Source: Tannerella sp. (GTDB lineage: Bacteria > Bacteroidota > Bacteroidia > Bacteroidales > Tannerellaceae). Taken from it: 39,744 nucleotides of DNA. The position numbers were made by a program, and so were the translations under genes. A model generated the notes under the pieces. That model saw nothing but the letters and a program-made list of their open reading frames with translations. It searched no databases and was not told where the DNA came from. The stretch lies in the NCBI GenBank assembly GCA_031270465.1, contig JAISXP010000023.1, positions 1-39,744 on the forward strand, written 5' to 3'. Shown in pieces: positions 15,953 through 24,365 of this stretch; within the stretch, counting starts at the first letter, position 1, and each line of letters opens with the position of its first letter.

Positions 15953-15960
15953 TATCTTTG
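15953..15960 (+). promoter_or_regulatory. -7 promoter element upstream of the Ro60 gene
   Basis: TATCTTTG is an exact TAnnTTTG match 43 bases before the Ro60 start codon. No good -33 box is seen at the usual distance. The preceding 15767-15952 has no gene but holds inverted repeats and a T9 run (15902-15910). Confidence 0.5.
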
Positions 15961-16003
15961 CAACGAATTGTAAAAATCTTTTTTTTAACAGGCAAGTGTC
16001 GTC

Positions 16004-17521
16004 ATGAAATTTAATGTTTCGAGTAAAGGAAAGAGCGAGGTGGTGAACTACGAAGGAGCGCCGGCCTATTACTTGTCACCCAAGTGGCATTTATACAGTG
16101 CGGTAGTAACTACCGTGCTGAGCGACAATTTTTACGAAACATCCGCCGGACGCCTGAATCAACTGTTGGAACTGATTGGTCAGAACGACCCGCAATTTGT
16201 CGCTCGCCTGGCCGTCTATGCACGCGAGCAAATGAACCTGCGCTCCGTTCCACTTGTGCTGGCTGTTGAATTGTCCAAGATTCACTCCGGCGATTCGCTG
16301 GTCGGTCGCCTGACTTCCCGCATTATCCAGCGTGTCGACGAAATCACGGAACTGCTGGCCTGCTACCAACTGTCGAACAGGCGCAAGGGAAAGAAGAAAC
16401 TGAACCGCTTGTCGAAACAGTTGCAGGCGGGTTTGCAGGCAGCATTTAACAAGTTTGATGAATATCAGTTCGCCAAATATAATCGCAGTACGGAAGTGAA
16501 GTTGTGCGACGCCCTGTTTCTGGTTCATCCGAAAGCGAAGGACGAAAATCAGCAGTTGCTGTTCGACAAGATTGTGGAAGACAAACTGACAAAGCCTTAT
16601 ACGTGGGAGACGGAACTGTCGGCTTTAGGGCGGGTAAAATACGAATCGAACGGGGCGAAGAAAGCCGCATTCAAGCAAAAATGGGAAGAACTGATTGATA
16701 GCGAAAAGCTGGGCTACATGGCGCTGTTGCGCAACCTGCGCAATATTCTGGACGCCGAAGTCTCGACCGGACATGTGAAGCGCGTATGCAAAATGCTTGC
16801 CGCGGAAGACAGGGTGTTAAAGTCGAAACAGTTGCCCTTCCGCTTTTTGGCGGCTTATCGCGAACTGTCCAAAATCAACTCCGGTTATGCCGGACAGGTC
16901 ATGGAGGCGCTCGAAAAAGCCGTCACGGCTTCCGCTCGCAACATCGCCGGTTTCGACGAATCGACCCGCGTGCTGGTAGCTTGCGACGTTTCCGGGTCGA
17001 TGTATTCACCGGTTTCGGCGAAAAGCGCGATAAAAAACTACGATATTGGCCTGATGCTCGGGATGTTGTTGAAATCGCGCTGTGCGAATGTCGTGTCGGG
17101 AATATTCGGCGACACGTGGAAAACAGTCAATTTGCCCGGCAGCGGCGTTTTGACCAACGTAGAAGCATTTTACAAGCGCGAAGGCGAAGTGGGTTACTCC
17201 ACCAACGGGCACTTGGTGTTGCAGGATTTGGTTGACCGTCGACAAGTGATGGACAAAATAATGATATTCACCGATTGCCAGATGTGGGACAGCAGTGGAG
17301 TCGGTGCCACGATGCGCGAGGTCTGGAAAGAGTACAAAACCATAGCGCCTGGCGCCCGGTTGTATTTGTTCGATTTAGCCGGCCATGGCACGACGCCGCT
17401 GAATATTACCGCCAATGATGTATATTTGGTAGCCGGATGGTCGGACAGGATATTCGACATGCTGGAAGCTTTTGATCGGGGTGAGGACGCATTGAAATGG
17501 ATTGAAAAAATTGAACTGTAA
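16004..17521 (+). CDS. rsr: Ro60/Rsr TROVE-domain RNA-binding protein
   Basis: A 505-residue orthologue of Ro60 (bacterial Rsr). Residues about 15-320 are the helical-repeat TROVE ring (YYLSPKWHLYSAVVTTVLSDNFYE; VYAREQMNLRSVPLVLAVEL) that binds Y RNAs and the ends of misfolded RNAs. Residues about 322-500 form a VWA domain with the metal site DVSGS at 328-332, Thr399 and Asp423. In bacteria Rsr works with Y RNA and exoribonucleases in RNA decay and stress response. A candidate Y RNA begins 15 bases after its stop codon, which strongly supports the call. A TAnnTTTG element lies upstream. There is no signal peptide, so it is cytoplasmic. Confidence 0.95.
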   Translation: MKFNVSSKGKSEVVNYEGAPAYYLSPKWHLYSAVVTTVLSDNFYETSAGRLNQLLELIGQNDPQFVARLAVYAREQMNLRSVPLVLAVELSKIHSGDSLVGRLTSRIIQRVDEITELLACYQLSNRRKGKKKLNRLSKQLQAGLQAAFNKFDEYQFAKYNRSTEVKLCDALFLVHPKAKDENQQLLFDKIVEDKLTKPYTWETELSALGRVKYESNGAKKAAFKQKWEELIDSEKLGYMALLRNLRNILDAEVSTGHVKRVCKMLAAEDRVLKSKQLPFRFLAAYRELSKINSGYAGQVMEALEKAVTASARNIAGFDESTRVLVACDVSGSMYSPVSAKSAIKNYDIGLMLGMLLKSRCANVVSGIFGDTWKTVNLPGSGVLTNVEAFYKREGEVGYSTNGHLVLQDLVDRRQVMDKIMIFTDCQMWDSSGVGATMREVWKEYKTIAPGARLYLFDLAGHGTTPLNITANDVYLVAGWSDRIFDMLEAFDRGEDALKWIEKIEL

Positions 17522-17535
17522 AGACAGTAAAAACA

Positions 17536-17667
17536 GCAAGTGCCGTAGAAAAGAGTTACTTCGAATTTAACGATAAGGTTGTAGGTTCAAGCCCTGCTGC
17601 GTCTCCGGATGCATAGCTCAATTGGTAGAGCGTAAACACTTTTTTCGCCTGTTGCCTTGCTTTTTTT
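17536..17667 (+). ncRNA. Y RNA (YrlA-like) with circularly permuted tRNA-like module
   Basis: A T-arm with exact tRNA geometry comes first: stem GTAGG (17581-17585), loop TTCAAGC (17586-17592), stem CCTGC (17593-17597). Next, with no spacer, is a 6-bp acceptor-like stem TGCGTC/GGATGCA (17598-17603 with 17608-17613, one G-U) closed by a C(TCCG)G tetraloop. Then TA and a canonical D-arm GCTC-AATTGGTA-GAGC (17616-17631). The flanks form the Y stem: GCAAG (17536-17540) with CTTGC (17656-17660), GAAAA with TTTTC-side residues near 17639-17643, and GTTAC (17555-17559) with GTAAAC (17632-17637, one bulge). A T7 run (17661-17667) ends it. The order T-arm, acceptor, D-arm is a tRNA opened at the anticodon, as expected for bacterial Y RNAs that mimic tRNA. 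Position beside Ro60 agrees. Confidence 0.88.
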
Positions 17668-17671
17668 GAAA

Positions 17672-17837
17672 AACCGGAGCCACACGGTTCGGACGGGGCG
17701 TCACCATGTGCCATCAGGTGACAGCGGATAACTCAAGCCTCGCACGCCTGTTTCCTTCGAACATAAAGATATGCCTGAGCCGGGTGCATTTCAGACTGTT
17801 GCATCCGTCCGAACGGGTGCAGCAATCCGAAATGCAC
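17672..17837. other. Unexplained structured region with several hairpins after the Y RNA
   Basis: AACCG/CGGTT (17672-17689) and GTCACC/GGTGAC (17700-17722) are short hairpins. GTGCATTTC (17784-17792) pairs with GAAATGCAC (17829-17837), and the bases between continue pairing with few mismatches to the CCGA loop at 17809-17812, giving a stem of about 25 pairs. GTTCGGACGG (17687-17696) is also the exact complement of CCGTCCGAAC (17805-17814), an alternative long-range pairing. No convincing protein is encoded. It may be a second structured RNA on either strand or a mobile hairpin element. Confidence 0.6.
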
Positions 17838-17859
17838 TCCTTGAGCCTCTCCACCGTAC

Positions 17860-17907
17860 AAAAAAAGGAACGGGAGTTATGTCGCAGTTTGCAACATACC
17901 CCCGTCC
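17860..17907 (-). terminator. Rho-independent terminator of cysK
   Basis: On the minus strand a long stem (17867-17907; arms GGACGGGGGTATGT and ACATAACTCCCGTTCC, two single-base bulges) is followed by seven Ts (17860-17866). It lies about 33 bases past the cysK stop. Confidence 0.8.
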
Positions 17908-17939
17908 CGACAATTGACGTAATTGATTAATAATGATGA

Positions 17940-18887
17940 TTAAAGCGGGTATTCATCGAACGAATACAGGACGGTGGAGAGATAACGCTCACCCGTATCC
18001 GGAAGGATGACTACAATGTTTTTACCCCTGTTTCCGGGCAGTTTACCCGTTTCGGTAGCAGCGTGCACGGCCGCACCCGCCGAAATGCCGACCAGCAGAC
18101 CTTCCGTCTGCGCCAGTTTCCGGCTGACTGATATGGCCTCGTCGCTCCTCACCTTGAAGATCTCGTCTACGACGGAAGGGTCGAAGTTCTTCGGGACGAA
18201 TCCTGCGCCGATACCCTGTATCTTGTGTGGACCGGGATTCTCGCCCGACAGGACAGGCGATTCGGCCGGTTCGACGGCGATGATTCTGATGTCCGGATTC
18301 AGTTCCTTCAGCCGTTTTCCGGCTCCGCTCACCGTCCCGCCCGTCCCGACACCGGACACGAGGATGTCGACCTTCCCGTCCGTGTCGCGCCAGATTTCTT
18401 CGGCCGTCGTCTGATAGTGGATAGCCGGATTGGCGGGATTGTCGAACTGTTGAAGGATAATGGCGCCGGGTATTTCGCCGCGTAGCGATTCGGCTTTGGC
18501 GATGGCGCCCTTCATGCCTTCGCTTCCGGGCGTGAGCACGAGTTGTGCGCCCAGCGCCTTGAGGAGATTGCGACGTTCGAGGCTCATCGTTTCGGGCATG
18601 GTGAGAATCAGTTTGTAGCCCTTCGATGCCGCCACAAAAGCGAGACCGATACCCGTATTGCCGCTGGTCGGCTCAATGATCGTCGAGTCGGATTTCAGCA
18701 GACCCTTGACTTCCGCATCTTCGACCATCGCCAGCGCAATACGGTCCTTGACACTGCCCAGCGGGTTGTAATACTCTAATTTCCCGATCAGGCGGGCACC
18801 CACGGATTGATGTACAGCGTAACTTTCCAGCTCTAAAAGCGGTGTGTTACCGATAAGTTCAGTTAATTTTCTTGCTATTTTTGCCAT
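17940..18887 (-). CDS. cysK: Cysteine synthase A (O-acetylserine sulfhydrylase)
   Basis: A 315-residue PLP enzyme that makes L-cysteine from O-acetylserine and sulfide. The PLP lysine is in NPLGSVKDR near residue 46. [10 protein letters not shown] near residue 72 binds the substrate carboxylate, and [12 protein letters not shown] binds the PLP phosphate. The C-terminal [12 protein letters not shown] is typical of CysK. Length is normal for the family. A TAnnTTTG element lies about 30 bases upstream and a strong terminator follows, so it is probably a single-gene transcript. It is divergent from a response-regulator gene and convergent with the Ro60/Y RNA locus. Confidence 0.97.
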   Translation of the reverse strand: MAKIARKLTELIGNTPLLELESYAVHQSVGARLIGKLEYYNPLGSVKDRIALAMVEDAEVKGLLKSDSTIIEPTSGNTGIGLAFVAASKGYKLILTMPETMSLERRNLLKALGAQLVLTPGSEGMKGAIAKAESLRGEIPGAIILQQFDNPANPAIHYQTTAEEIWRDTDGKVDILVSGVGTGGTVSGAGKRLKELNPDIRIIAVEPAESPVLSGENPGPHKIQGIGAGFVPKNFDPSVVDEIFKVRSDEAISVSRKLAQTEGLLVGISAGAAVHAATETGKLPGNRGKNIVVILPDTGERYLSTVLYSFDEYPL

Positions 18888-18916
18888 AATACTTAATTAT
18901 ATATTGTTTCATGCCG

Positions 18917-18924
18917 CAAAGGTA
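18917..18924 (-). promoter_or_regulatory. -7 promoter element of cysK
   Basis: On the minus strand the sequence reads TACCTTTG, an exact TAnnTTTG match, about 29 bases before the cysK start codon. A -33 box is not clear. Confidence 0.55.
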
Positions 18925-18986
18925 CGGCAAGTAAATAAATCCTGAACTAACACATTTGTGGTATTTTTTAATGTGCGAAAAAGGTT

Positions 18987-18994
18987 TATTTTTG
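18987..18994 (+). promoter_or_regulatory. -7 promoter element of the LuxR-type regulator
   Basis: TATTTTTG matches TAnnTTTG. Transcription would begin near 19000, which favours ATG 19017 over ATG 18999 as the start of the downstream gene. Confidence 0.5.
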
Positions 18995-19016
18995 CAGCAT
19001 GAAAATACAGGACGAT

Positions 19017-19661
19017 ATGAAAACATTTATACTTGCGGATAATCAGTACGTTACGCGCGAAGGCATCGCAGCGGTGCTGGTCAGGGAGAATCTGGCCGGC
19101 AGAATCGCAGCCGTCGGCCGGCTGAAAGAATTGCAGGAGAAACTCGGCGAGTACCCCGACGCGGTCGTCGTGCTCGACTATTCCCTGTTCGACTTTTCGT
19201 CGCAGCAGCAGATGCTCGCCGTGAAGGCCAAAGCTAAGGAGTCGCGATGGATTCTTTTCTCCAACGAGTTGAGCGAACGGTTCCTGCGCTATGTCCTGTT
19301 GCAGGACGACACGATGAGCATCGTGATGAAGCACGACGGCGGCGAAGAAATCCTGGCAGCCCTGCAGAATGCCTCATATCACGGGACATATATCTGCGAT
19401 TATGCCGCTCACGTGCTGAAAGACCACGTGCCCCCTCCCGGTGTACCCGATGTGCTGACGTCTTCGGAAAAGAACATACTCCGCGAAATCGCCCTGGGCA
19501 AGACGACGAAAGAGATTGCCTGGGAAAAGCATCTCAGCTTCCACACGGTCAACTCGCACCGGAAAAATATTTTCCGCAAAATCGAGGTGAACAGCATCCA
19601 GGAAGCCATCCGCTATGCGATAAGCTCGGGAATCATCGATATGTCGGATTATTACATTTGA
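19017..19661 (+). CDS. NarL/LuxR-family response regulator transcription factor
   Basis: A two-domain regulator of 214 residues. The receiver half begins KTFILADNQYVTREGI and has the phosphorylatable Asp in VVVLDYSLFD; a conserved-type Lys is in IVMKHD. The acidic pocket is reduced to one Asp (ADNQ). The C-terminal LuxR helix-turn-helix is clear: LTSSEKNILREIALGKTTKE then HTVNSHRKNIFRKI. An ATG at 18999 would add six residues, but the promoter match places the transcript start at about that point. It is divergent from cysK with a 130-base gap. No partner histidine kinase is present in the window, and its targets are unknown. Confidence 0.9.
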   Translation: MKTFILADNQYVTREGIAAVLVRENLAGRIAAVGRLKELQEKLGEYPDAVVVLDYSLFDFSSQQQMLAVKAKAKESRWILFSNELSERFLRYVLLQDDTMSIVMKHDGGEEILAALQNASYHGTYICDYAAHVLKDHVPPPGVPDVLTSSEKNILREIALGKTTKEIAWEKHLSFHTVNSHRKNIFRKIEVNSIQEAIRYAISSGIIDMSDYYI

Positions 19662-19892
19662 ACATCAAGGCGTTTCCCGAAACATTTATCGGAAAATGAA
19701 GATGATCCCGAGTTGGAGTTTCCGCCTTTTATATCAAGAAAGGATATCCTTCTGACTGAAGCAGAGCAGCAGATTGCCCGGCATACCCACACATTTACCT
19801 TCGAACTGCTGCGGAATGTCTACAAAAACGAAGAATCGCAGGCAAATATATTTATTTCTCCGCTGAGCGCAAGTTTGGCGCTGTCCTTATAA
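19662..19892 (+). pseudogene. Serpin remnant, N-terminal fragment only
   Basis: The frame read on from the regulator's stop codon encodes DILLTEAEQQIARHTHTFTF then LLRNVYKNEESQANIFISPL and SASLALSL before a TAA at 19890. This is the conserved N-terminal helix and NIFISPLSASLAL strand of serpins (serine protease inhibitors). The remaining ~300 residues, including the reactive-centre loop, are missing, and no signal peptide or start codon with context is seen. The break point falls at about 19886, where the antisense SDR gene's normal end would be. It is best explained as a deletion scar. Confidence 0.75.
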
Positions 19893-20641
19893 AACATGGT
19901 GGCATCGGCTTGCGCTGTCGGCATGACGAGTACGTCCTGAATATCCACGTGCGGCGGCTGCATGACGGCATAGCAGACGGCTTCGGCAATATCGTCCGCC
20001 ACGAGCGGCGTATAGCCTTCGTAGACCCTGTCCGATCTCCGGCTGTCGCCCTTGAAGCGGACGATGGAAAATTCCGTCTCGACGGCTCCGGGGCACACCT
20101 GCGTAACGCGGATTCCATACGGCAGGAAGTCCATCCGCATCCCCCGGCTGAGTGCGTCCACGGCATGTTTTGTGGCGCAATACACGCCGCCGTTGGGATA
20201 CACGCTTTTTCCGGCAATCGACCCGATATTGACGATATGTCCTGCCCTGCGCGCGACCATGCCGGGCGAGATCACTCGCGTGACGTACAGTAAGCCCTTG
20301 ATATTCGTATCTATCATCCTTTCCCAATCGTCGACCGCGCCCTGGTGAATCGGATCGAATCCGGCGGCGAGACCTGCATTGTTGACCAGTATGTCAATGT
20401 CTTTCCATTCGTCGGGCAGGCTGTTTAGCGCCTTCTCGACTTCATCGTATACCCGCACGTCGAACGAAAGGGCGCGGACTTTCACACCGTAATCGTTTTC
20501 AATCACGTCTTTCAGAGCCATCAGGCGTTCGGTTCGCCTTCCGTTGACAATCAGATTGATGCCTTCTCCTGCCAGACGCAGGGCGATGGCTTTCCCGATG
20601 CCCGATGTCGCGCCTGTAATAAATGCTGTTTTCTCCTGCAT
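19820..20641 (-). CDS. SDR-family NAD(P)-dependent oxidoreductase (YdfG-like), with scrambled C-terminus
   Basis: A 273-residue short-chain dehydrogenase. The nucleotide-binding TGATSGIG is near residue 10, NNAG near 89, and the catalytic Ser and Tyr-x-x-x-Lys in NIGSIAGKSVYPNGGVYCATK near 140-157. The sequence resembles YdfG-type 3-hydroxy acid/serine dehydrogenases. The family normally ends shortly after the ADATMFYKD region. Here the last ~20 residues (LALSGEINIFACDSSFL) are the antisense translation of the serpin fragment on the other strand, so the natural C-terminus has been replaced. The core fold is intact and the enzyme may still work. It lies just downstream of the 7TM-HD gene (10-base gap), likely co-transcribed. 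Confidence 0.9.
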   Translation of the reverse strand: MQEKTAFITGATSGIGKAIALRLAGEGINLIVNGRRTERLMALKDVIENDYGVKVRALSFDVRVYDEVEKALNSLPDEWKDIDILVNNAGLAAGFDPIHQGAVDDWERMIDTNIKGLLYVTRVISPGMVARRAGHIVNIGSIAGKSVYPNGGVYCATKHAVDALSRGMRMDFLPYGIRVTQVCPGAVETEFSIVRFKGDSRRSDRVYEGYTPLVADDIAEAVCYAVMQPPHVDIQDVLVMPTAQADATMFYKDSAKLALSGEINIFACDSSFL

Positions 20642-20651
20642 AGCTTTTGTT

Positions 20652-22715
20652 TTAATATTTCATTGCCGTTATTTCCGTGTCCTGTTTCACATCGGGATAG
20701 CTTATTCGTGTGTGGTACATCGTTTTGAGTTTTTCAATAAAGGTCGACTTGATGTCTTCGATATCTTTGAACGTAAGCGGTGTATCCTTCAGCAATCCGT
20801 CTGCAATCTGCCCGTCGATGATTTTATGAACCAGCACGGTCAACGTCTCGTCGGTATATTCATGCAGGCTGCGCGACGCGGCTTCGACCGAATCGGCCAT
20901 CATCAGGATGCCCGTTTCCCGGGTGAAAGGATTCGGGCCGGGATAGGTGAACAGTTTGTCGTCCACCGGCTTGTCGGGGAATGTATTTCTGTACGAGTTG
21001 TAGAAATATTTGGTCTTGCCTCGTCCGTGATGCGTGCGTATAAAGTCGATAATCTGCTTTGGGAGAGAGGCTTTTTCCGCCATCTTCACACCGTCGGTGA
21101 CATGCCGAATGATGATTTGAGCGCTTTCTTCGAACGGCAGCTGGCTGTGCGGATTGTTGCCGCCTTTCTGGTTTTCGGTGAAAAAAGCGGGATTGCTCAT
21201 TTTCCCGATGTCGTGATACAGCGCGCCCGTACGGATGAGTTGCGTATCGGCGCCGATTCGCGCGCCGGCCTCCGACGCCAGAATGGAAACCTGCATCACA
21301 TGCTGGAACGTGCCCGGACACGTCTCGGACAATTTATTGAGAATGGGCGTATTGATATTGGAAAGCTCCACCAGCGTAATCGACGAGACGTATCCGAATA
21401 TCTTCTCCAGCAAATAAATCAGCAAATACGAGAACATCAGCAATACAAAATTGATGCCGAAGAAAAGCGGCATAATCCACCGTATTTTGCTGAAATCGCC
21501 TTCCTGATAGAGCGAAAGGCTCAGATAGGCCAGGGTATACGATGCAAAGATGAATATCGAACATCTGACTAACTGCGCACGTTGTGTCAATTCTTTCAGC
21601 GTGAAAATCACGACAACGCCCGCAATAATCTGCAAAATCAGAAACTCGTGCGGGAAAGGCGCAAGCAGCGAACACAGCAAGACGGCAATCAGATGCGTAA
21701 ACAGTGCGGCATGTGAGTCGAAGAACGTGCGCACCACAATGGGCAAAATCGCAAAAGGCAGAATATAAATACTCACAATGTCGTATCCGGCGCAAATCTC
21801 GGCAAGAAGACACGTCGACAGAATGGCCAGTACGATGAAGAGCAGGTTGCGCCGGTTATAAAAAATGCCGGGGCAGAACGAGGCCAGGTAAAGCCCGCTG
21901 CAAAGCAGAATGCCGAAAATCAGGATGAACTGGCCAGCCCAGATAAGCGCCTGCCGCTGGTTTCCGCCCGACTTGGTCTCGTAAATCGTTTTGAGTGAGA
22001 AAAGCGTCTTGTACGTATGACTGTCCACAACTTCTCCGCGCTCGACAATGCGCTCGCCCGCCTGCATCATGCCTGACGAGATGGAGAGGCTCTGCAACTG
22101 ATCGTTCAGAATCTTCTCGGACGTTTCTCTGTCGTAAAGCAGATTTTCAGTCAGATAGTTATTTATGTCGCAGGCTTTCAGCACATTCATATCCAGCGAA
22201 GAGGGCGCGTTGTGGATAATCGTTTCGTAAGCGGTCTTAACGGTGTTGAAACTGTTTATGTTACGGATCTCGGATACATTGTTTTTAATGATGTATACGT
22301 GCGTAAGATTCGCCTGTCGCAGATTTTCGAGTTCCTTTGGAGGGAGGATTCCCCGGTCGTAAAGTTTGTCAAGCTGGTTTTCGATATACCGGAAACAATT
22401 GGTTTGCTGTACGTTTATGCCGGACGAAAGCCGGTAGGCCGACGTTATTTTTTCCATCCTGCCCGTTTTTACACCCACATCCATGCGAAAATAAGGTTTG
22501 AACATGGAGCGGATACTGTCTTTTTCGGCTTTGATTTCGTCGTCGGTTTTGTAGACGGGAAAATCGAAAGGCGCTGTCAATAATTCATATTGCCATGGCT
22601 TGCCTTCATAAAACTGGTAAGTGAACTTGCTCCCGCGCGGGAAGAAATAGGTTATCAGTATCGCCGAAACGGCGAAAAGGATAACAGGCTGTACGATTGA
22701 CATTTTTATTTTCAT
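20652..22715 (-). CDS. 7TM-HD family phosphohydrolase (PgpH-like, HDIG domain)
   Basis: A 687-residue membrane protein. ATG 22715 starts MKIKMSIVQPVILFAVSAIL; a TTG at 22739 would add eight residues. After one N-terminal helix comes an extracytoplasmic 7TMR-HDED region (about residues 40-260), a block of seven membrane helices (about 265-450), and a cytoplasmic HD domain with YHDIGKM near residue 501. TH.GRGKTKYFY and ADSVEAASRSL follow. Firmicute PgpH of this architecture degrades cyclic di-AMP; the same role is likely but unproven here. The gene is divergent from gltX and ends 10 bases before the SDR gene. Confidence 0.92.
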   Translation of the reverse strand: MKIKMSIVQPVILFAVSAILITYFFPRGSKFTYQFYEGKPWQYELLTAPFDFPVYKTDDEIKAEKDSIRSMFKPYFRMDVGVKTGRMEKITSAYRLSSGINVQQTNCFRYIENQLDKLYDRGILPPKELENLRQANLTHVYIIKNNVSEIRNINSFNTVKTAYETIIHNAPSSLDMNVLKACDINNYLTENLLYDRETSEKILNDQLQSLSISSGMMQAGERIVERGEVVDSHTYKTLFSLKTIYETKSGGNQRQALIWAGQFILIFGILLCSGLYLASFCPGIFYNRRNLLFIVLAILSTCLLAEICAGYDIVSIYILPFAILPIVVRTFFDSHAALFTHLIAVLLCSLLAPFPHEFLILQIIAGVVVIFTLKELTQRAQLVRCSIFIFASYTLAYLSLSLYQEGDFSKIRWIMPLFFGINFVLLMFSYLLIYLLEKIFGYVSSITLVELSNINTPILNKLSETCPGTFQHVMQVSILASEAGARIGADTQLIRTGALYHDIGKMSNPAFFTENQKGGNNPHSQLPFEESAQIIIRHVTDGVKMAEKASLPKQIIDFIRTHHGRGKTKYFYNSYRNTFPDKPVDDKLFTYPGPNPFTRETGILMMADSVEAASRSLHEYTDETLTVLVHKIIDGQIADGLLKDTPLTFKDIEDIKSTFIEKLKTMYHTRISYPDVKQDTEITAMKY

Positions 22716-22783
22716 AAGAACAAATCTGGTTGTTTTCAATGGCGAAATTACATAAAAAAATTCAGCAAGAAAAAATAAAACGT

Positions 22784-22791
22784 TATTTTTG
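22784..22791 (+). promoter_or_regulatory. -7 promoter element of gltX
   Basis: TATTTTTG matches TAnnTTTG 67 bases before the gltX start codon. No good -33 box is visible at the usual spacing. Confidence 0.45.
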
Positions 22792-22858
22792 CTGTCCGAA
22801 ACGAAAAAGCAGGGATTTTTCCCTTGTTTTCGGTTTCGGAACTTAACTGAAATAAACT

Positions 22859-24364
22859 ATGGTAAGAGTACGATTTGCTCCCAGTCCAACCGGTCCGCTG
22901 CATATTGGCGGCGTCCGCACGGCGTTATATAATTATCTGTTTGCCCGACAAAAAGGCGGAGAAATGATTCTTCGTATCGAAGATACCGATTCGCAGCGTT
23001 TTGTCGAGGGGGCGGAAGAATATATCATTGAATCGTTCAAATGGCTGGGTATTCCCTTCGACGAAGGAGTCGGATACGGTGGCGACAACGGTCCTTACCG
23101 CCAGAGCGAACGGAAAAATATCTACAGGCAATATGTAGACCGGCTGCTGCGCGACGGATTGGCGTACATTGCATTCGATACGCCCGAAGAACTGGAAGCT
23201 AAACGAAAAGTAATTCCCAATTTCCAGTACGACGCATCTGCGCGAATGCAGATGCGCAATTCGCTGACGCTGTCTGCCGGCGAAGCCAAAGCGCTTATGG
23301 ACGCAGGCGAACGGTATGTCGTCCGCATCAAAATCGAATCGGGCGAAGATATTCGAGTAAACGACCTGATTCGCGGCGAAGTGATTATAAATTCATCTGT
23401 TATAGACGATAAAGTGCTGTATAAATCGTCTGACGATCTGCCGACATACCATCTGGCGAATATCGTGGACGACCATCTGATGCGAATCACGCACGTCATC
23501 CGCGGCGAGGAATGGCTGTCGAGCGCGCCGCTGCACGTATTGCTGTACCGTTACCTGGGCTGGGAGGACACGATGCCGGCTTTTGCGCATCTGCCTCTGC
23601 TGCTCAAACCCGAAGGCGGCGGCAAGCTGAGCAAGCGCGACGGCGACCGGCTCGGGTTCCCCGTTTTTCCGCTGGAATGGCGCGACCCCAAAAGCGGCGA
23701 AATATCGTCGGGCTATCGCGAGAGCGGCTATCTGCCCGAAGCCGTCATCAACTTTCTGGCCTTGCTGGGATGGAATCCGGGCGATAACAGGGAATTGATG
23801 TCGATGGACGAACTGGTCGAAAGTTTCGACCTGGCGCACTGCAGCAAAAGCGGAGCGAAATTCGACTACGAGAAAGGCAAATGGTTCAATCACCAGTATA
23901 TCCAGAAACGCGACAACAGGGAAGTGGCCGGCATGTTTGCACCCGTACTGGAAAGTCACGGTGTGAAAACCGACTCCGCATACGTCGAAAAGATTGTCGC
24001 GCTGATGAAAGAAAGGGTCAGTTTTATTTCCGAACTGTGGGCGCATACGTATTTCTTCTTTGTTGCGCCGGCGGCATACGACGAAAAAACGCGCCTGAAA
24101 CGCTGGAAAGAAGACAGTGCGGCGCAACTGACGGAACTGATCGACGTCTTGCAGGCACGCGAGCCTTTCGATGTGGAAGGAACGGAAGAGAGTGTGAAGG
24201 CATGGATCGGCAGCAAAGGCTATCATCTGGGAAATATCATGAATGCCGTGCGTCTGGCGCTTGTGGGCGAAGGTATCGGTCCGCAGATTTTCCACATCAC
24301 CGAGGCTCTCGGAAAGGAAGAAACCATCCGGCGGCTGCGACGGGCAATCGATACGCTGGGATAG
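22859..24364 (+). CDS. gltX: Glutamyl-tRNA synthetase
   Basis: A 501-residue class I aminoacyl-tRNA synthetase that charges tRNA-Glu. The HIGH-type motif is in [17 protein letters not shown] near residue 7-20, and the KMSKS-type motif is KLSKRDGDR near residue 258. [14 protein letters not shown] and HLPLLL are also family blocks. The length matches bacterial GluRS. It starts the plus-strand run gltX-waaA. Whether it also mischarges tRNA-Gln cannot be told from the window. Confidence 0.97.
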   Translation: MVRVRFAPSPTGPLHIGGVRTALYNYLFARQKGGEMILRIEDTDSQRFVEGAEEYIIESFKWLGIPFDEGVGYGGDNGPYRQSERKNIYRQYVDRLLRDGLAYIAFDTPEELEAKRKVIPNFQYDASARMQMRNSLTLSAGEAKALMDAGERYVVRIKIESGEDIRVNDLIRGEVIINSSVIDDKVLYKSSDDLPTYHLANIVDDHLMRITHVIRGEEWLSSAPLHVLLYRYLGWEDTMPAFAHLPLLLKPEGGGKLSKRDGDRLGFPVFPLEWRDPKSGEISSGYRESGYLPEAVINFLALLGWNPGDNRELMSMDELVESFDLAHCSKSGAKFDYEKGKWFNHQYIQKRDNREVAGMFAPVLESHGVKTDSAYVEKIVALMKERVSFISELWAHTYFFFVAPAAYDEKTRLKRWKEDSAAQLTELIDVLQAREPFDVEGTEESVKAWIGSKGYHLGNIMNAVRLALVGEGIGPQIFHITEALGKEETIRRLRRAIDTLG

Positions 24365-24365
24365 T

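Noticed and set aside
17574..17637. A normal tRNA gene, suggested by T-arm and D-arm motifs
   Set aside because: The T-arm comes before the acceptor and D-arm, the acceptor stem is closed by a tetraloop, and there is no anticodon arm between D and T arms. A permuted tRNA-like module of a Y RNA fits; a functional tRNA does not.
17706..17930. 74-residue open frame on the plus strand
   Set aside because: It spans strong hairpins and the cysK terminator, has atypical composition and resembles no protein family.
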